A stretch of DNA of 41,471 bases from Blattamonas nauphoetae. Its lineage: Eukaryota > Preaxostyla > Oxymonadida. The notes under the pieces are model-generated. The model was given only the letters and a program-made list of their open reading frames with translations, was not told the origin of the DNA and did no database searches. The position numbers and the translations under genes were made by a program. Below are positions 19,601 to 27,425 of this stretch, piece by piece. The stretch covers positions 1 through 41,471 of the forward strand of contig JARBJD010000489.1 in the NCBI GenBank assembly GCA_033064195.1. The letters run 5' to 3'. Within the stretch, counting starts at the first letter, position 1; each line of letters begins with the position of its first letter.

Positions 19601-21350
19601 CAATGACTTTGAATGGATGACTGAATTGATCAAGAAAGGATGTGCCATTTGTGGAGCTTCATTTACGCATCAGAATCAACCAACACTCGATCGAATTGAC
19701 TGCTCGTTATCTCACACAAAAGAGAATTGTCAACCATGCTGTGTGTACTGTAATGTCGTTAAATCCAATCGAGATGAACACCTGACGAAACTCAAGATAA
19801 AACTGCGCCAATTTGCTCAAATCCACAAGCTTCAAATGACATTAACGGATGAACGAGTGTACAAGTTACTGAGGAGTGGAATCACTGGTGGTTTATCTAA
19901 TGTGATGCACAGATTGAATCGATCAGGAATTGACACAATTCATCGTTTTGAGTACGATAGTGCAACGAAAAAAGTGATTGATAAAGATACTGGAAATATA
20001 ATGACTCACATTCTCTGTCTTGACAATAATTCTCTCTATCCAAGTGTTTCAGCATCAGTACCACACAAGGCTGTTACATATACAAACAACAAAATGTATA
20101 TGCCTGGAGGTGTCAAATTCTACACGACAAAGAAGGAAGTAATGTTGAAGATCATCAAAGATAGGAAAGATCTGTTCGCAGTCAAAGTGAAGGGACATAT
20201 TCGAGACGACAGAATCAATGATTTCATCAATATGCCTCCAATCGTTGAGACAATCAATATCAAACCAGATCAGATATGCTCAGAAGATACTCTTGAAGCA
20301 ATGAGGAATTGTGGAGTTCCAGAAGGCAAATCAGAGAAGAAAGTCACACAATTGTTGTCCACTTTTGGTGAGTATAGAGTGTTCAATTCATACTATTTGT
20401 GGTTCCTTATTGATGATTGTGCTTTTGAAATCGATGATGTGTCGGAAATGGCAGTTTTCGAGAAGAATACTGCATTCAATGGATTCATCACGTCAATGAT
20501 TCAACGTCGAATCGCTGCAATTGAAGCTGGAAACACTGGGATGGAAAAATTCTGTAAACTAATCCTAAATTCGTGCTACGGTTATGATTCACTCAATACT
20601 GAAAAATACAAAAGATCATATTTGTTAAATCGAGAACAGACGTTTCTGAAGCACTTGTATCCTGATTTTCTGTCGACTGATCAGATTGGTAAAGATTTGT
20701 ATTTGGTCGATGTTAAACCCAAGAAATTCAAATGCAAAACTGCTCTTCAATCAGCTTTCTTTACACTTGAGAATGCCAAGTATTGGTACTTCAATTTCTA
20801 CTACAATTCCCTCACCAAATGTTGTGATGAACAGAAGTTTCATTTCATTTATTGTGACACAGATTCGTTGTCTATCGCTATTGCAGGTGATCCAAATCAA
20901 GACTGTCATCAAGGCTTATCAGCAATAGTGTCAAATCAAAAGTTCTACGAAAAGAAAGTGTTTCAATGGTTGCCGAATCCAAAGTGTGGAATTAAATCAA
21001 GGAAGAAACTACTGGGATTGTCAGTGGAGAAAGAAGGTGATTTCATGATTGCTCTGTCGCCAAAGTGCTACTACATCAGTGAGAAAAATACACCAATCCA
21101 CAAAGCCATTAAAGGTATCTCACTAGCCCGGAATTCACAGCTGGATCAATCACAATTCATCAAAGCAAATGAGACAAATCAACCGATTGAAGGAGAGAAT
21201 GTGAACTTCCAAATGAAAGAAGATTCAATGGTGACAGTACTGGTGAAAAAGAATGCATTGACGTCAATTCACACAAAGATGATGGTCCTTCCGAATGGCT
21301 CATGTGCTCCATTCATTGATGGATTAAACAGAGGTGACTATCTTTGCTGA
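16686..21350 (+). CDS. Protein-primed B-family DNA polymerase (pPolB) with an HNH-like insert, 1554 aa
   Basis: This is the replicative polymerase of the element. The N-terminal 200 residues are glutamine/arginine-rich and probably coiled coil. Residues about 320-500 resemble the N-terminal extension of other Polinton polymerases. A C-x2-C-x3-C…H-x3-C zinc cluster lies at about 504-531. Exonuclease motifs are FDIET (583-587), NSANFD ending at D736, and YNIND (867-871). Polymerase motif A is LDNNSLYPS around D1113, motif B is NSCYG at 1295-1299, and motif C is YCDTDS at 1389-1394. A K-x-Y-type motif follows in LSPKCYY. Between the exonuclease and palm, residues 986-1028 form an HNH-like zinc module (C-x2-C…LDRID…H…N-x7-C-N…K). 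The gene is whole, and all catalytic motifs are visible. Confidence 0.93.
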   Translation: MENISIKIINEFAQKLGVDWDALPLKRLIETATDALRQNGFSGDVNNTNEIEQFIRTFPVRNPLMAPVIQELMQRQNNQPIDAQQIDANAQQKRNTLENQMRLNQEIRQRRIVQPNQQIIEHDQEQRRQQRRHQQNLNQEIREYEQRTRYQQMLAQFEERKRRFLNLYQVPIEENIVLPQLPQTQLKALMLRDVDNVRAFAAALENVRANLAPAGYIADQQYRDANGPVQVYFRNNIQSFADIEARLREVFTAENFPFKISFDFAILNSVTDQNGNTSYEENTPFYQNSMKTSPITVQNPQDIDAVINAMKSRIRDSFEVTVIDTKRVPCAIYGAAFYVYRLRNGGACVPGLKEHIALQTVFYVDCKYKICIFTALTYLTHGKEADGKNICRDSRIKIAKQHFTSFYHYSDLTSPALVKILKEYPGFNISTEIDRFVEHFNVNVHIYEAIEKDNGGSWIYALSQSFLSPLENARDLNLLRIILESDAHLMFVSDPQKLTKLMICPHCKDYCRPYNSRGAGTRDFDNHVKKCLEQGIKNEERSVDLDNASAPILSAVLDNPTMSYLLSRGRMNEYKYTDQFLTFDIETIIGECSMDLPPSDNPQEKSTVLNKHHLYSLAFSSSLPYSEKQTVKDVNRLECSYDNSGRKSVYLDKSFESMKDNEDEWIRMCLKAGLIDADLTKEKIQKQAHNISFIHFIINDMFVEALRIQEYQQYSDPDIPSNKYVTVMGWNSANFDLPVIMNALHFTQWSIYEPPLGSAKCPKQLVVRHKKLQVSLRFLDAMNFVSPQSLKSFVQDFGDGTDSKGIFPYEAINITNVEEELNKSEPFPEEVFYSHVKNESLLKDLSYSDYVEDAKRFSTRREYLKNYNINDTLIMIDPIQKLIQWFASGKVDMLQFVSCPAAAVNLRNMSTYFPSLYSDYPPYADFDIDATYVVKTNEKAFDLTQAKWKYMVKNYEYQDERADRDTAQNVNDNDFEWMTELIKKGCAICGASFTHQNQPTLDRIDCSLSHTKENCQPCCVYCNVVKSNRDEHLTKLKIKLRQFAQIHKLQMTLTDERVYKLLRSGITGGLSNVMHRLNRSGIDTIHRFEYDSATKKVIDKDTGNIMTHILCLDNNSLYPSVSASVPHKAVTYTNNKMYMPGGVKFYTTKKEVMLKIIKDRKDLFAVKVKGHIRDDRINDFINMPPIVETINIKPDQICSEDTLEAMRNCGVPEGKSEKKVTQLLSTFGEYRVFNSYYLWFLIDDCAFEIDDVSEMAVFEKNTAFNGFITSMIQRRIAAIEAGNTGMEKFCKLILNSCYGYDSLNTEKYKRSYLLNREQTFLKHLYPDFLSTDQIGKDLYLVDVKPKKFKCKTALQSAFFTLENAKYWYFNFYYNSLTKCCDEQKFHFIYCDTDSLSIAIAGDPNQDCHQGLSAIVSNQKFYEKKVFQWLPNPKCGIKSRKKLLGLSVEKEGDFMIALSPKCYYISEKNTPIHKAIKGISLARNSQLDQSQFIKANETNQPIEGENVNFQMKEDSMVTVLVKKNALTSIHTKMMVLPNGSCAPFIDGLNRGDYLC

Positions 21351-21360
21351 GGATAAGTTA

Positions 21361-21379
21361 TTTTTATGTCCAATAAATG
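21361..21379 (+). promoter_or_regulatory. Late-type T-rich/TAAATG start motif of integrase gene
   Basis: TTATTTTTATGTCCAATAA runs directly into ATG. It sits in the 26-base gap after the polymerase stop codon, so the integrase may have its own promoter and not depend on read-through. Confidence 0.45.
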
Positions 21380-22669
21380 CCAACAGTTGATTCAATATTC
21401 AAAAATGTTCCATCATGGGAAGTAGCAAAACAGAAGCGACATGCAACAAGAATCATTCAACAATGTTCAGAAGAGAATGGACTCAAGACAAATCTGCAAC
21501 TCTATTCTCGTATTCTTCATCAGTATCAGTTCACACAACAGCAATTGTCAGATATAGCAAAACAAGATCGTATACTCCAGTTTGGAGGGAAAACACTGTC
21601 GGAATTGTACAATTCGTATTTTGATTTGTTTCGTGTCAATCATCCAGATCAAGTATTTGAAGCAGATTTGCGAAGAATGAGAGTGTTCAATCCAGCACCA
21701 AGAATCAATGCGCCAGCTCCACGGATTCAACAACAAATCGACTATCCATTTAAGTCAAAAACAAAAGTGTTTCATCAAGTGAATCCAACAGTTCCTGTTC
21801 CAGATCAAAATACCTTTGTGACAGATCATTATCCAAAGAATCGATTGTTTCTTCAACGTCCTTCATTCTCTCCGTATCGTCATTCATGGGAAATTGACAT
21901 CATGGTGCTCAAGACAAATCCTCAATCAATTCCGCAGTACTATCTCGTGTGTGTGAACATTAATACCAAGTATCTTGTTATGATTAAAATTGCGTCGAGG
22001 AATGATGGAACACTCCAAAATGCTCTTCAGCAGTTGATTCAGACAGTGAAAGTTGAGCACATTCGTGGAGATGCAGAATCAGGATGGAACAACAATCGCA
22101 TCAGAGATTTCCTCGAAAGGAATAACGTCCAGTTCTTCTTTTCATCATCTCCCTTCACGAACAAAAATAGAATTGTTGATCGAATGATTCGCACCATCAG
22201 AGATGCTTTTCGTGGCAATGTAACGCAGATGTGTGACAATAATGTAATGCAGCAGTTTGTGGATTATTACAATCTAACTCCTCATAAGGCATTTCGAAAT
22301 ATTGTCACTCCAGTTGAGGTTGAAAGAGATGCTGAACTCGAATGGGCATATATCCAACGAAAGCAAGACAAATTGAAGCAGATCAAGAGAACTCAGAACA
22401 GAAATGGACTATGGAATTATCAACCAGGCAATGTGCTTCAGATTCGGTTGGATTTATCAAAAACTCAACACACATTCGAGAAACGCAGAAGACAGTTCAA
22501 TACATTGGCGACATTTATGTCATACGTCAATGGTAATGTTCGCTGTCAACTCCTTCAGCCATATCAAGACATCCGAGTTGTAGACATTCCTATTCACTTC
22601 ACAGAAAAGATTGCAGATTCAGTCAATGCTCTGACGCCTCAGATCAGAAATAAGTTCAATCTCCGATGA
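21377..22669 (+). CDS. rve-type (retroviral-like) integrase, 430 aa
   Basis: This protein would insert the element into chromosomes. The catalytic core lies at about residues 165-275. It begins at SWEIDIMVL (D174), includes HIRGDAESGW (D232), and ends in an NRIVDRMIRTIRDAF helix typical of rve integrases. A short helix follows (FVDYYNLTPHKAF…TPVEV), as in integrases of LTR elements and Polintons. The C-terminal ~100 residues (WNYQPGNVLQIRLD…) may form a DNA-binding barrel. The N-terminal 150 residues are helical and variable. It follows the polymerase closely on the same strand. The reading frame is whole. Confidence 0.88.
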   Translation: MPTVDSIFKNVPSWEVAKQKRHATRIIQQCSEENGLKTNLQLYSRILHQYQFTQQQLSDIAKQDRILQFGGKTLSELYNSYFDLFRVNHPDQVFEADLRRMRVFNPAPRINAPAPRIQQQIDYPFKSKTKVFHQVNPTVPVPDQNTFVTDHYPKNRLFLQRPSFSPYRHSWEIDIMVLKTNPQSIPQYYLVCVNINTKYLVMIKIASRNDGTLQNALQQLIQTVKVEHIRGDAESGWNNNRIRDFLERNNVQFFFSSSPFTNKNRIVDRMIRTIRDAFRGNVTQMCDNNVMQQFVDYYNLTPHKAFRNIVTPVEVERDAELEWAYIQRKQDKLKQIKRTQNRNGLWNYQPGNVLQIRLDLSKTQHTFEKRRRQFNTLATFMSYVNGNVRCQLLQPYQDIRVVDIPIHFTEKIADSVNALTPQIRNKFNLR

Positions 22670-23326
22670 AATAAGGGACAGTTATTTTTGTTTGAAAATT
22701 TGTAGTTCTCAACTTTAACGTATATACAGACTAATGAACTGGCAAAAATAGTCAGAGAAGAGCCTTCCCACGTTCGTACGAGCTTCCTATAGACACCCCG
22801 ATACTCCTTTGGGGATCGTTCTATCGCGATCCTTCTAAATGACTGCTGCTGGCGAAGTCCTTGAAGGGTTAAGTCTTGGGTGGGCATGATTTACGGGCAC
22901 ATCTAAGTGCTGCCAACATGAACCCCGGGGACAATCTTTCGATCATCCGTCTCCAATCCAACCTCCAAATCGTTCTGCGCATCAGTCACCAGGGCACCAT
23001 TTTGCCTGAGTATCTTGGAACATTACGTCGAGGGCTCAATACTTGAACTTGTTCTGGAACTCCTCTTCATATACAAATTAAAAAATTAGAAATTGAAAAA
23101 AGTTTAACGTTTGTTTTTGGATCACCCATAACTCCCGAACTAATGCTCAGATCACTCTGAAAACATCAGAAATGAACTCAGCAGATCGGGATTGACCTTG
23201 GAAGAGGTTTGTATGGTCGAAGCTCAAAATTGTATTTTTCAAACTTTGTCTGGATCTCCTCTTCATATACATATTAAAAAAATCGATAAAAAATAAAAAA
23301 GCGTTAATTTTGAGATCACCCATAAC
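22670..23326. other. Gene-free stretch: end of coding core and inner part of right arm
   Basis: After the integrase there are about 80 AT-rich bases, and then the inverted copy of the left arm begins at 22754. It includes the conserved 45-codon frame on the minus strand (ending region 22754-22887) and the 190-bp repeat units. The arm is cut by transposon B at 23327. Confidence 0.55.
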
Positions 23327-23360
23327 CAGACCTTTGATACATGAGATCGATCAAGCAGAA

Positions 23361-23382
23361 ACTGAGATCGATCGATCTCAGT
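23361..23382. repeat. Perfect 22-bp palindrome near the left end of transposon B
   Basis: The palindrome centres on ATCGATCGAT with ACTGAG/CTCAGT shoulders. Half-sites of it recur near both ends of the transposon, as expected for transposase-binding sites. Confidence 0.5.
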
Positions 23383-23774
23383 TCCGGTTTTTGGGACTGA
23401 GATCAATGACTTAATTAGGCGTATCTATATTTGTCTCATTGTTGTGTCAATTGGTCAAAATAAGAATCTTGAAAAAGCGAAATGGTTGTAGTGCGATAGA
23501 ATGAACACTGAAAAGAGGGGAAAAAACGTCTTCTCTCCTTTTCGCACTCTTCTCGAAGTTGCTTTCGTTGCATAATTATTCAGTCCATGCGATCGCCACG
23601 TGTTGCTCATTCCACCTCTCGCTGTCCATCCATCAGACGGAGAAGGCGTCGATTCAGGAAGAATCGATCGTTCTTCCGACAGTTGGATCCAAATGAGAAT
23701 GGAGTGCGTAACTGGATCGGTTGATGTCTCTGGAATAAAAAGGATGGATTGCTCTGTCACAACTCCTGTTTGGT

Positions 23775-24624
23775 CTAAAACACTTTGTGCTGGATGAAGA
23801 TCGGGATTTGGAGATACTCGTAATTCTCGTCTTTCAGATGCAGCAGAGGGAGATAATCGTTGATCGAACTGCTTTTCGACTCCTTCTCGAAGACACTTTG
23901 ATAAGTCGGCGAATCAGAGGCGATCAGAACAATCTTTGGAAGATCCAAATTTCGAGACCATTCGGGATGGCCTTCCACTTCGATCTGTTTGGATGGAGAA
24001 CCATCATTCGACGACATCGTGCTATTCGACCAGCTCTTCTCCGTAGATAAATGGACCACCATTCGACATTGGCAACGATTCGAACTGAACACTCCCAACA
24101 TGCAACCAATCTCCGTCGAAGAAGATCCCTCCTCCCTTCACAGCGACATAATTCGAGGACATGGTTGCAGGGATGTTGATTGAGAGTAGGTCGACATATC
24201 CGGGATGAGTCAGGGTCAGTGAGGAAAAGCGAGACACGTCGAGAAACATTCAGCCACCGAGTTTGGCAGAACACTCGATCAGAGTCGGTTGAAGGTTGAG
24301 ATCGCTATTTTGATCGAGCGAGGGGATGAAGTAGTCACCGCCTCTGGTCTCCGCTGAGCAGAGCGTAGCGAGCATCCGATTGACGTTGATTGTGTGACAC
24401 TCCTCGAAGAAATGCGCTTTTGTCAGTTCAACAAACGCATTTCGGCAACTCAGCACGGCTCCATCGCCAGTCGTTGCGACGTTAGCGATGAGAACAGAAT
24501 TTAAATCACGGGCGAGTAATAGTTTGACAGATCCTCCATCGAATTCGAAACCCGAATGATCGGCGAAGGCCATATTGGATTCCTCCATCTGATGTGAAGG
24601 CACAAAGCGAGATTTCGACCACAC
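23775..24624 (-). pseudogene. Host beta-helix/adhesin-like gene fragment in transposon B
   Basis: Minus-strand segments at 24250-24624, 24022-24249 and 23775-24101 read as a repetitive surface-protein type. The short strands ending in …C or GG (for example LSCRNAFVELTKAHFFEEC, TLIECSAKLGG, VAVKGGGIFFDGDW) resemble right-handed beta-helix or polymorphic outer-membrane-like repeats of protist surface proteins. An in-frame TGA lies at 24250-24252, between the first two segments, and the frame changes near 24020-24100. It is therefore a decayed or partly spliced fragment. The remainder of such a gene is absent from the window. Confidence 0.45.
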
Positions 24625-25034
24625 CCTCCGAACTGATATTGATGAGAAGCTCCGTGATTGAGGAATCGAGTTGGTGGAAGAAAAACCACAAAGAGAGAGG
24701 CTTCGTCAGACACGGTGAAGAGAGAGCTGGTAGTGTGAGGAGGACACACGAACGGCTGAAGAGACGACTGAAACTGGCCTTTCAGAGAGACTGCTTTGGC
24801 CTCAAAGGTGAATGGGGGGATGCTGACTTCAAGCCAATCGCTTCAGGAGATCAAATTGCCTCCTCTTCTCGTAAAACAGCTCCCACTCAACTCGCCTTCT
24901 CACTTTCCGTTCTTCTTCCTTTCTCCATCTCTCTTCATCCACCTTCTCTTCTTTCATCCTCCCTCCAACCCACCTCGTCCCTTCTCTCCCTCCCAATCTC
25001 CTCACCGAATGATCAGTCGTTACACAGATCCTAG
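24625..25034. other. Pyrimidine-rich spacer in transposon B
   Basis: A stretch dominated by C and T on the plus strand (about 24890-25010) and short purine-rich parts. Open frames across it are low-complexity. It may be intronic or intergenic DNA captured with the gene fragments. No motif recognised. Confidence 0.35.
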
Positions 25035-25822
25035 TTAGGGCTGTCGACGATGCACATATTTGTCATCCATCTCGTCGCCCTCTTCGATCTCGCTTTGGTC
25101 ATTGCTTTTGTTGACTTGTCTCTCTTCGTCGGTCTCTCCAGGTCCGTCTTGTTCATCTTGGCTGTGTCGACTTGAGTCTTCTAAACTGCTTTCTTGTTCA
25201 GCCACGCGAGATGTCTCTCTTCTTTCTTCTTCAAAAACAATCGACGAGCCTCGTGTGCTTCCAAGTGAGTCGGAGCTTCTCCTCGTATCTCTTCTTTCAT
25301 TTTGATCCAAATTCCGAGATTGTGGTGAGTGTCTGCACGATGTCACACGATCTGTCTTGTCACGGTTGGAAGATGCGTGTGATGACGATTCAGACTTGTG
25401 TTGGGAAGGAGAAGGAGTGTGAAGTGCGGATGAGAGTGGAAGAGGCGAGGTGGAGTGAGAATCGAAATGTGAAGAGTCGATGGTTTGCGGCAGAGGAGAG
25501 CGGAAGTCAGTGATAGAGTGGTGGGAGGATGGTGGGGAGGGTGAGTCTGGGACAGCCAAGTGTTGTGAGTGAGGTGGTGTCAAGAGTGGAGAATGATGCG
25601 AATCCGACGAAATCGAGTCGGGTGATGTTTCTGTGTGCTCCAAATCGCTTCGATTTGTTCGTTCCAACCATCGCTCGTTCTCCATTTCCAACTTCACTCC
25701 AATCTCACGCTTTTCCGATAGTAAGTCTGTTCTTTCCCATTCAGCGTCGTTTTCGGGGCGGGAATGCACAAGACCGCCACTCAATCGCCCAAATTCAATA
25801 TCGCTCATCCGAAGCTGGTCCT
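25035..25822 (-). pseudogene. Acidic serine-rich host gene fragment in transposon B
   Basis: About 257 codons are open (25035-25808). They are rich in S, D, E, R and H, and no globular domain is visible. A plausible acceptor (TTTTTCACAG) lies just upstream on the minus strand, and the frame continues open through it (DQLRMSDIEF), so this looks like an internal or last exon. The protein is likely disordered. The family is unknown. Confidence 0.4.
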
Positions 25823-25956
25823 GTGAAAAATGAGTGTGAATTCAAAATGAAAAGTTACAAATTGAAGGCAAAAAACGATGAAAAGTCGAGAGAGACCGAA
25901 TAGGGTCAATAGAAGACAAGAAGGTTTGCAACACAAACTTGGATCAGTTCCTCACT

Positions 25957-26640
25957 CTAAATGTCCTGCTTGTCACTAAAACGAGTGTCGTTTGCACTCT
26001 CTCCGTCTTCTGAGATGTTTTCTTCGTCAATTTGTCCGATATCACGACTTTTGGGACCATCCCGTTTTGACAGTTCTTCGCTCATCTTCGACACCCGTCT
26101 TCGGCTCGGCATGTCATGGAGCGTCACTTGCTGGACATGTTGAGACAGATCCACTGCACATCCCAAATGCTGCCTGATGTGGGTATGGTAGAGCAGAATC
26201 AGCAACGAAAAGAAAGAAGAGCGAGGACTGTTGGAAACGATAAATGAAATGTGCGATTGTTCAGAAAAGGAGAGCACACATTCAGTCAGGAGGGTCTGTA
26301 GAGACTGGTTCTTCAGTGTGAACAATTTCCGGACCTTGAACAGAAGCGACGCGGAGACAGAGTGGAGCGACAGATACGAGTCGTGGAAGAGAACAGACAC
26401 CAGATTCGGAATTTCGAACATCATATTCAGCCACTGCACCAAGCGGTCAGAGAAAAACAGCGTGACATGCCAGACAGCGAGTATCCAGTTTTGTTCAGAA
26501 TGACAATCCTAAAGATAAGAAAATAAAACAATCGATGAGAAAGAAAATAAAAGAATAAAGTCAAAAGAGTTCGGAGGAAGGAAACAGGCAAACAAACCGT
26601 GAAGAGAAACATCCAGTTAGGCCAGAGATTTCGTTTCCAG
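25957..26640 (-). pseudogene. Helical host gene fragment with intron in transposon B
   Basis: A 161-codon segment (25957-26442) is helical and leucine-rich, possibly alpha-solenoid (LVQWLNMMFEIPNLVSVLF…). It ends in a charged tail (SRRRVSKMSEELSKRDGP). Upstream, a donor GTTTGT and an acceptor TTATCTTTAG flank a short intron of about 80-90 bases near 26515-26603, before an exon containing VWKRNLWPNWMFLFT. The retained intron indicates that genomic DNA was captured, not a cDNA. The family is not recognised. Confidence 0.4.
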
Positions 26641-27100
26641 ACTTGAACGAAGGGAGAATTTGAAAGATAAGGAAATAAAAGGAAATGAAAAAGAGAAAAT
26701 GGAATAAGAATGTTGAAATATAGAAGAAAAAGGATATAATGAAAAGAAATCTCGAAGACTAATAAACAATTGAACAACGAATGTAAACCTGCTGAATAAA
26801 TCACTCTAAGAGAGAAATAATCGTCAAGAAATGGTATATGAGATCCATCACGGTGGAATTAATAATTTTTTCGATAAACAAGCGTGATTCATCCAGTTCT
26901 TCAATCGGATCGGGAAGAAGAATTATTGTGGGACGATTCATCTCGAGATTTCAATGAAAGTACTTCTAAACAAAAAACAACACGGATAGTGGGTCTTTTA
27001 CTTCGTTATTTCGAGTTTTATGAGAATTTGAACACTAGTTATTTTCTGAGATCAAAAAAGCTGAGATCGATGAGGTCAGTCTCAAAGGTCTGCCCATAAC

Positions 27101-27425
27101 CCCCGAAATACTTCTCAGATCACTCGAAACACATCATAAATAAGTTCACCAGACCGATATTAACCTTGCCAGTACACTTTTGGATGGTCTCAAAAAATAA
27201 GGTTAATTTGGAAAAAATCAGTTTTTTGTAATTTTCACATATGGAGGTGAAAAAAAGTGAAAAAATCAAAAATGGCCAGAACAATCCACCGATGCCACAG
27301 ATGCATGGGGAGAGTGTGCACGTTATTCTGGTGCGTTCTGATCGAAATATCAGTGAATTGTGGGTGTCAGAAAAAACAAACGCTTAACTTTTTTTAAAAT
27401 CTAATATTTTATCTCCTTAGAAAGA
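27101..27425. other. Right-arm leader region of primase-helicase
   Basis: This continues the arm after the transposon B insertion and matches 5362-5690 in inverted order. It holds no gene. The last 25 bases are the early-type leader ATTTTATCTCCTTAGAAAGA before the ATG at 27426. Confidence 0.6.

Larger units (their letters stand above)
23327..27092. mobile_element. Nested non-autonomous DNA transposon B with host gene cargo
   Basis: The insertion is exact. The uninterrupted site is visible in the left arm near 5680-5700, and here the word CCCATAAC occurs on both sides (23319-23326 and 27093-27100). The termini are inverted: CAGACCTTTGA at 23327 and TCAAAGGTCTG ending at 27092. Subterminal words GATCTCAG/CTGAGATC recur at both ends, including a perfect 22-bp palindrome at 23361-23382. 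No transposase is visible in 3766 bp; instead there are host-like gene fragments with apparent introns. The 8-bp duplication and CAG start would be compatible with hAT-like elements, but the superfamily is not proven. Confidence 0.8.

Noticed and set aside
22639-22887. An 82-codon minus-strand frame as a full gene
   Set aside because: Only the part within the inverted arm (45 residues) is shared with the left copy. The rest is arm-specific flanking sequence, so coding status is unproven.
25035-25808. Splicing-factor-like SR protein
   Set aside because: The frame is serine- and acid-rich with few true RS repeats and no RNA-binding domain. Low complexity alone does not support a function.
23327-27092. 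Transposon B as a second Polinton or LTR element
   Set aside because: It has short inverted ends, an 8-bp duplication, no polymerase, integrase, capsid or reverse transcriptase motif, and no long terminal repeats.
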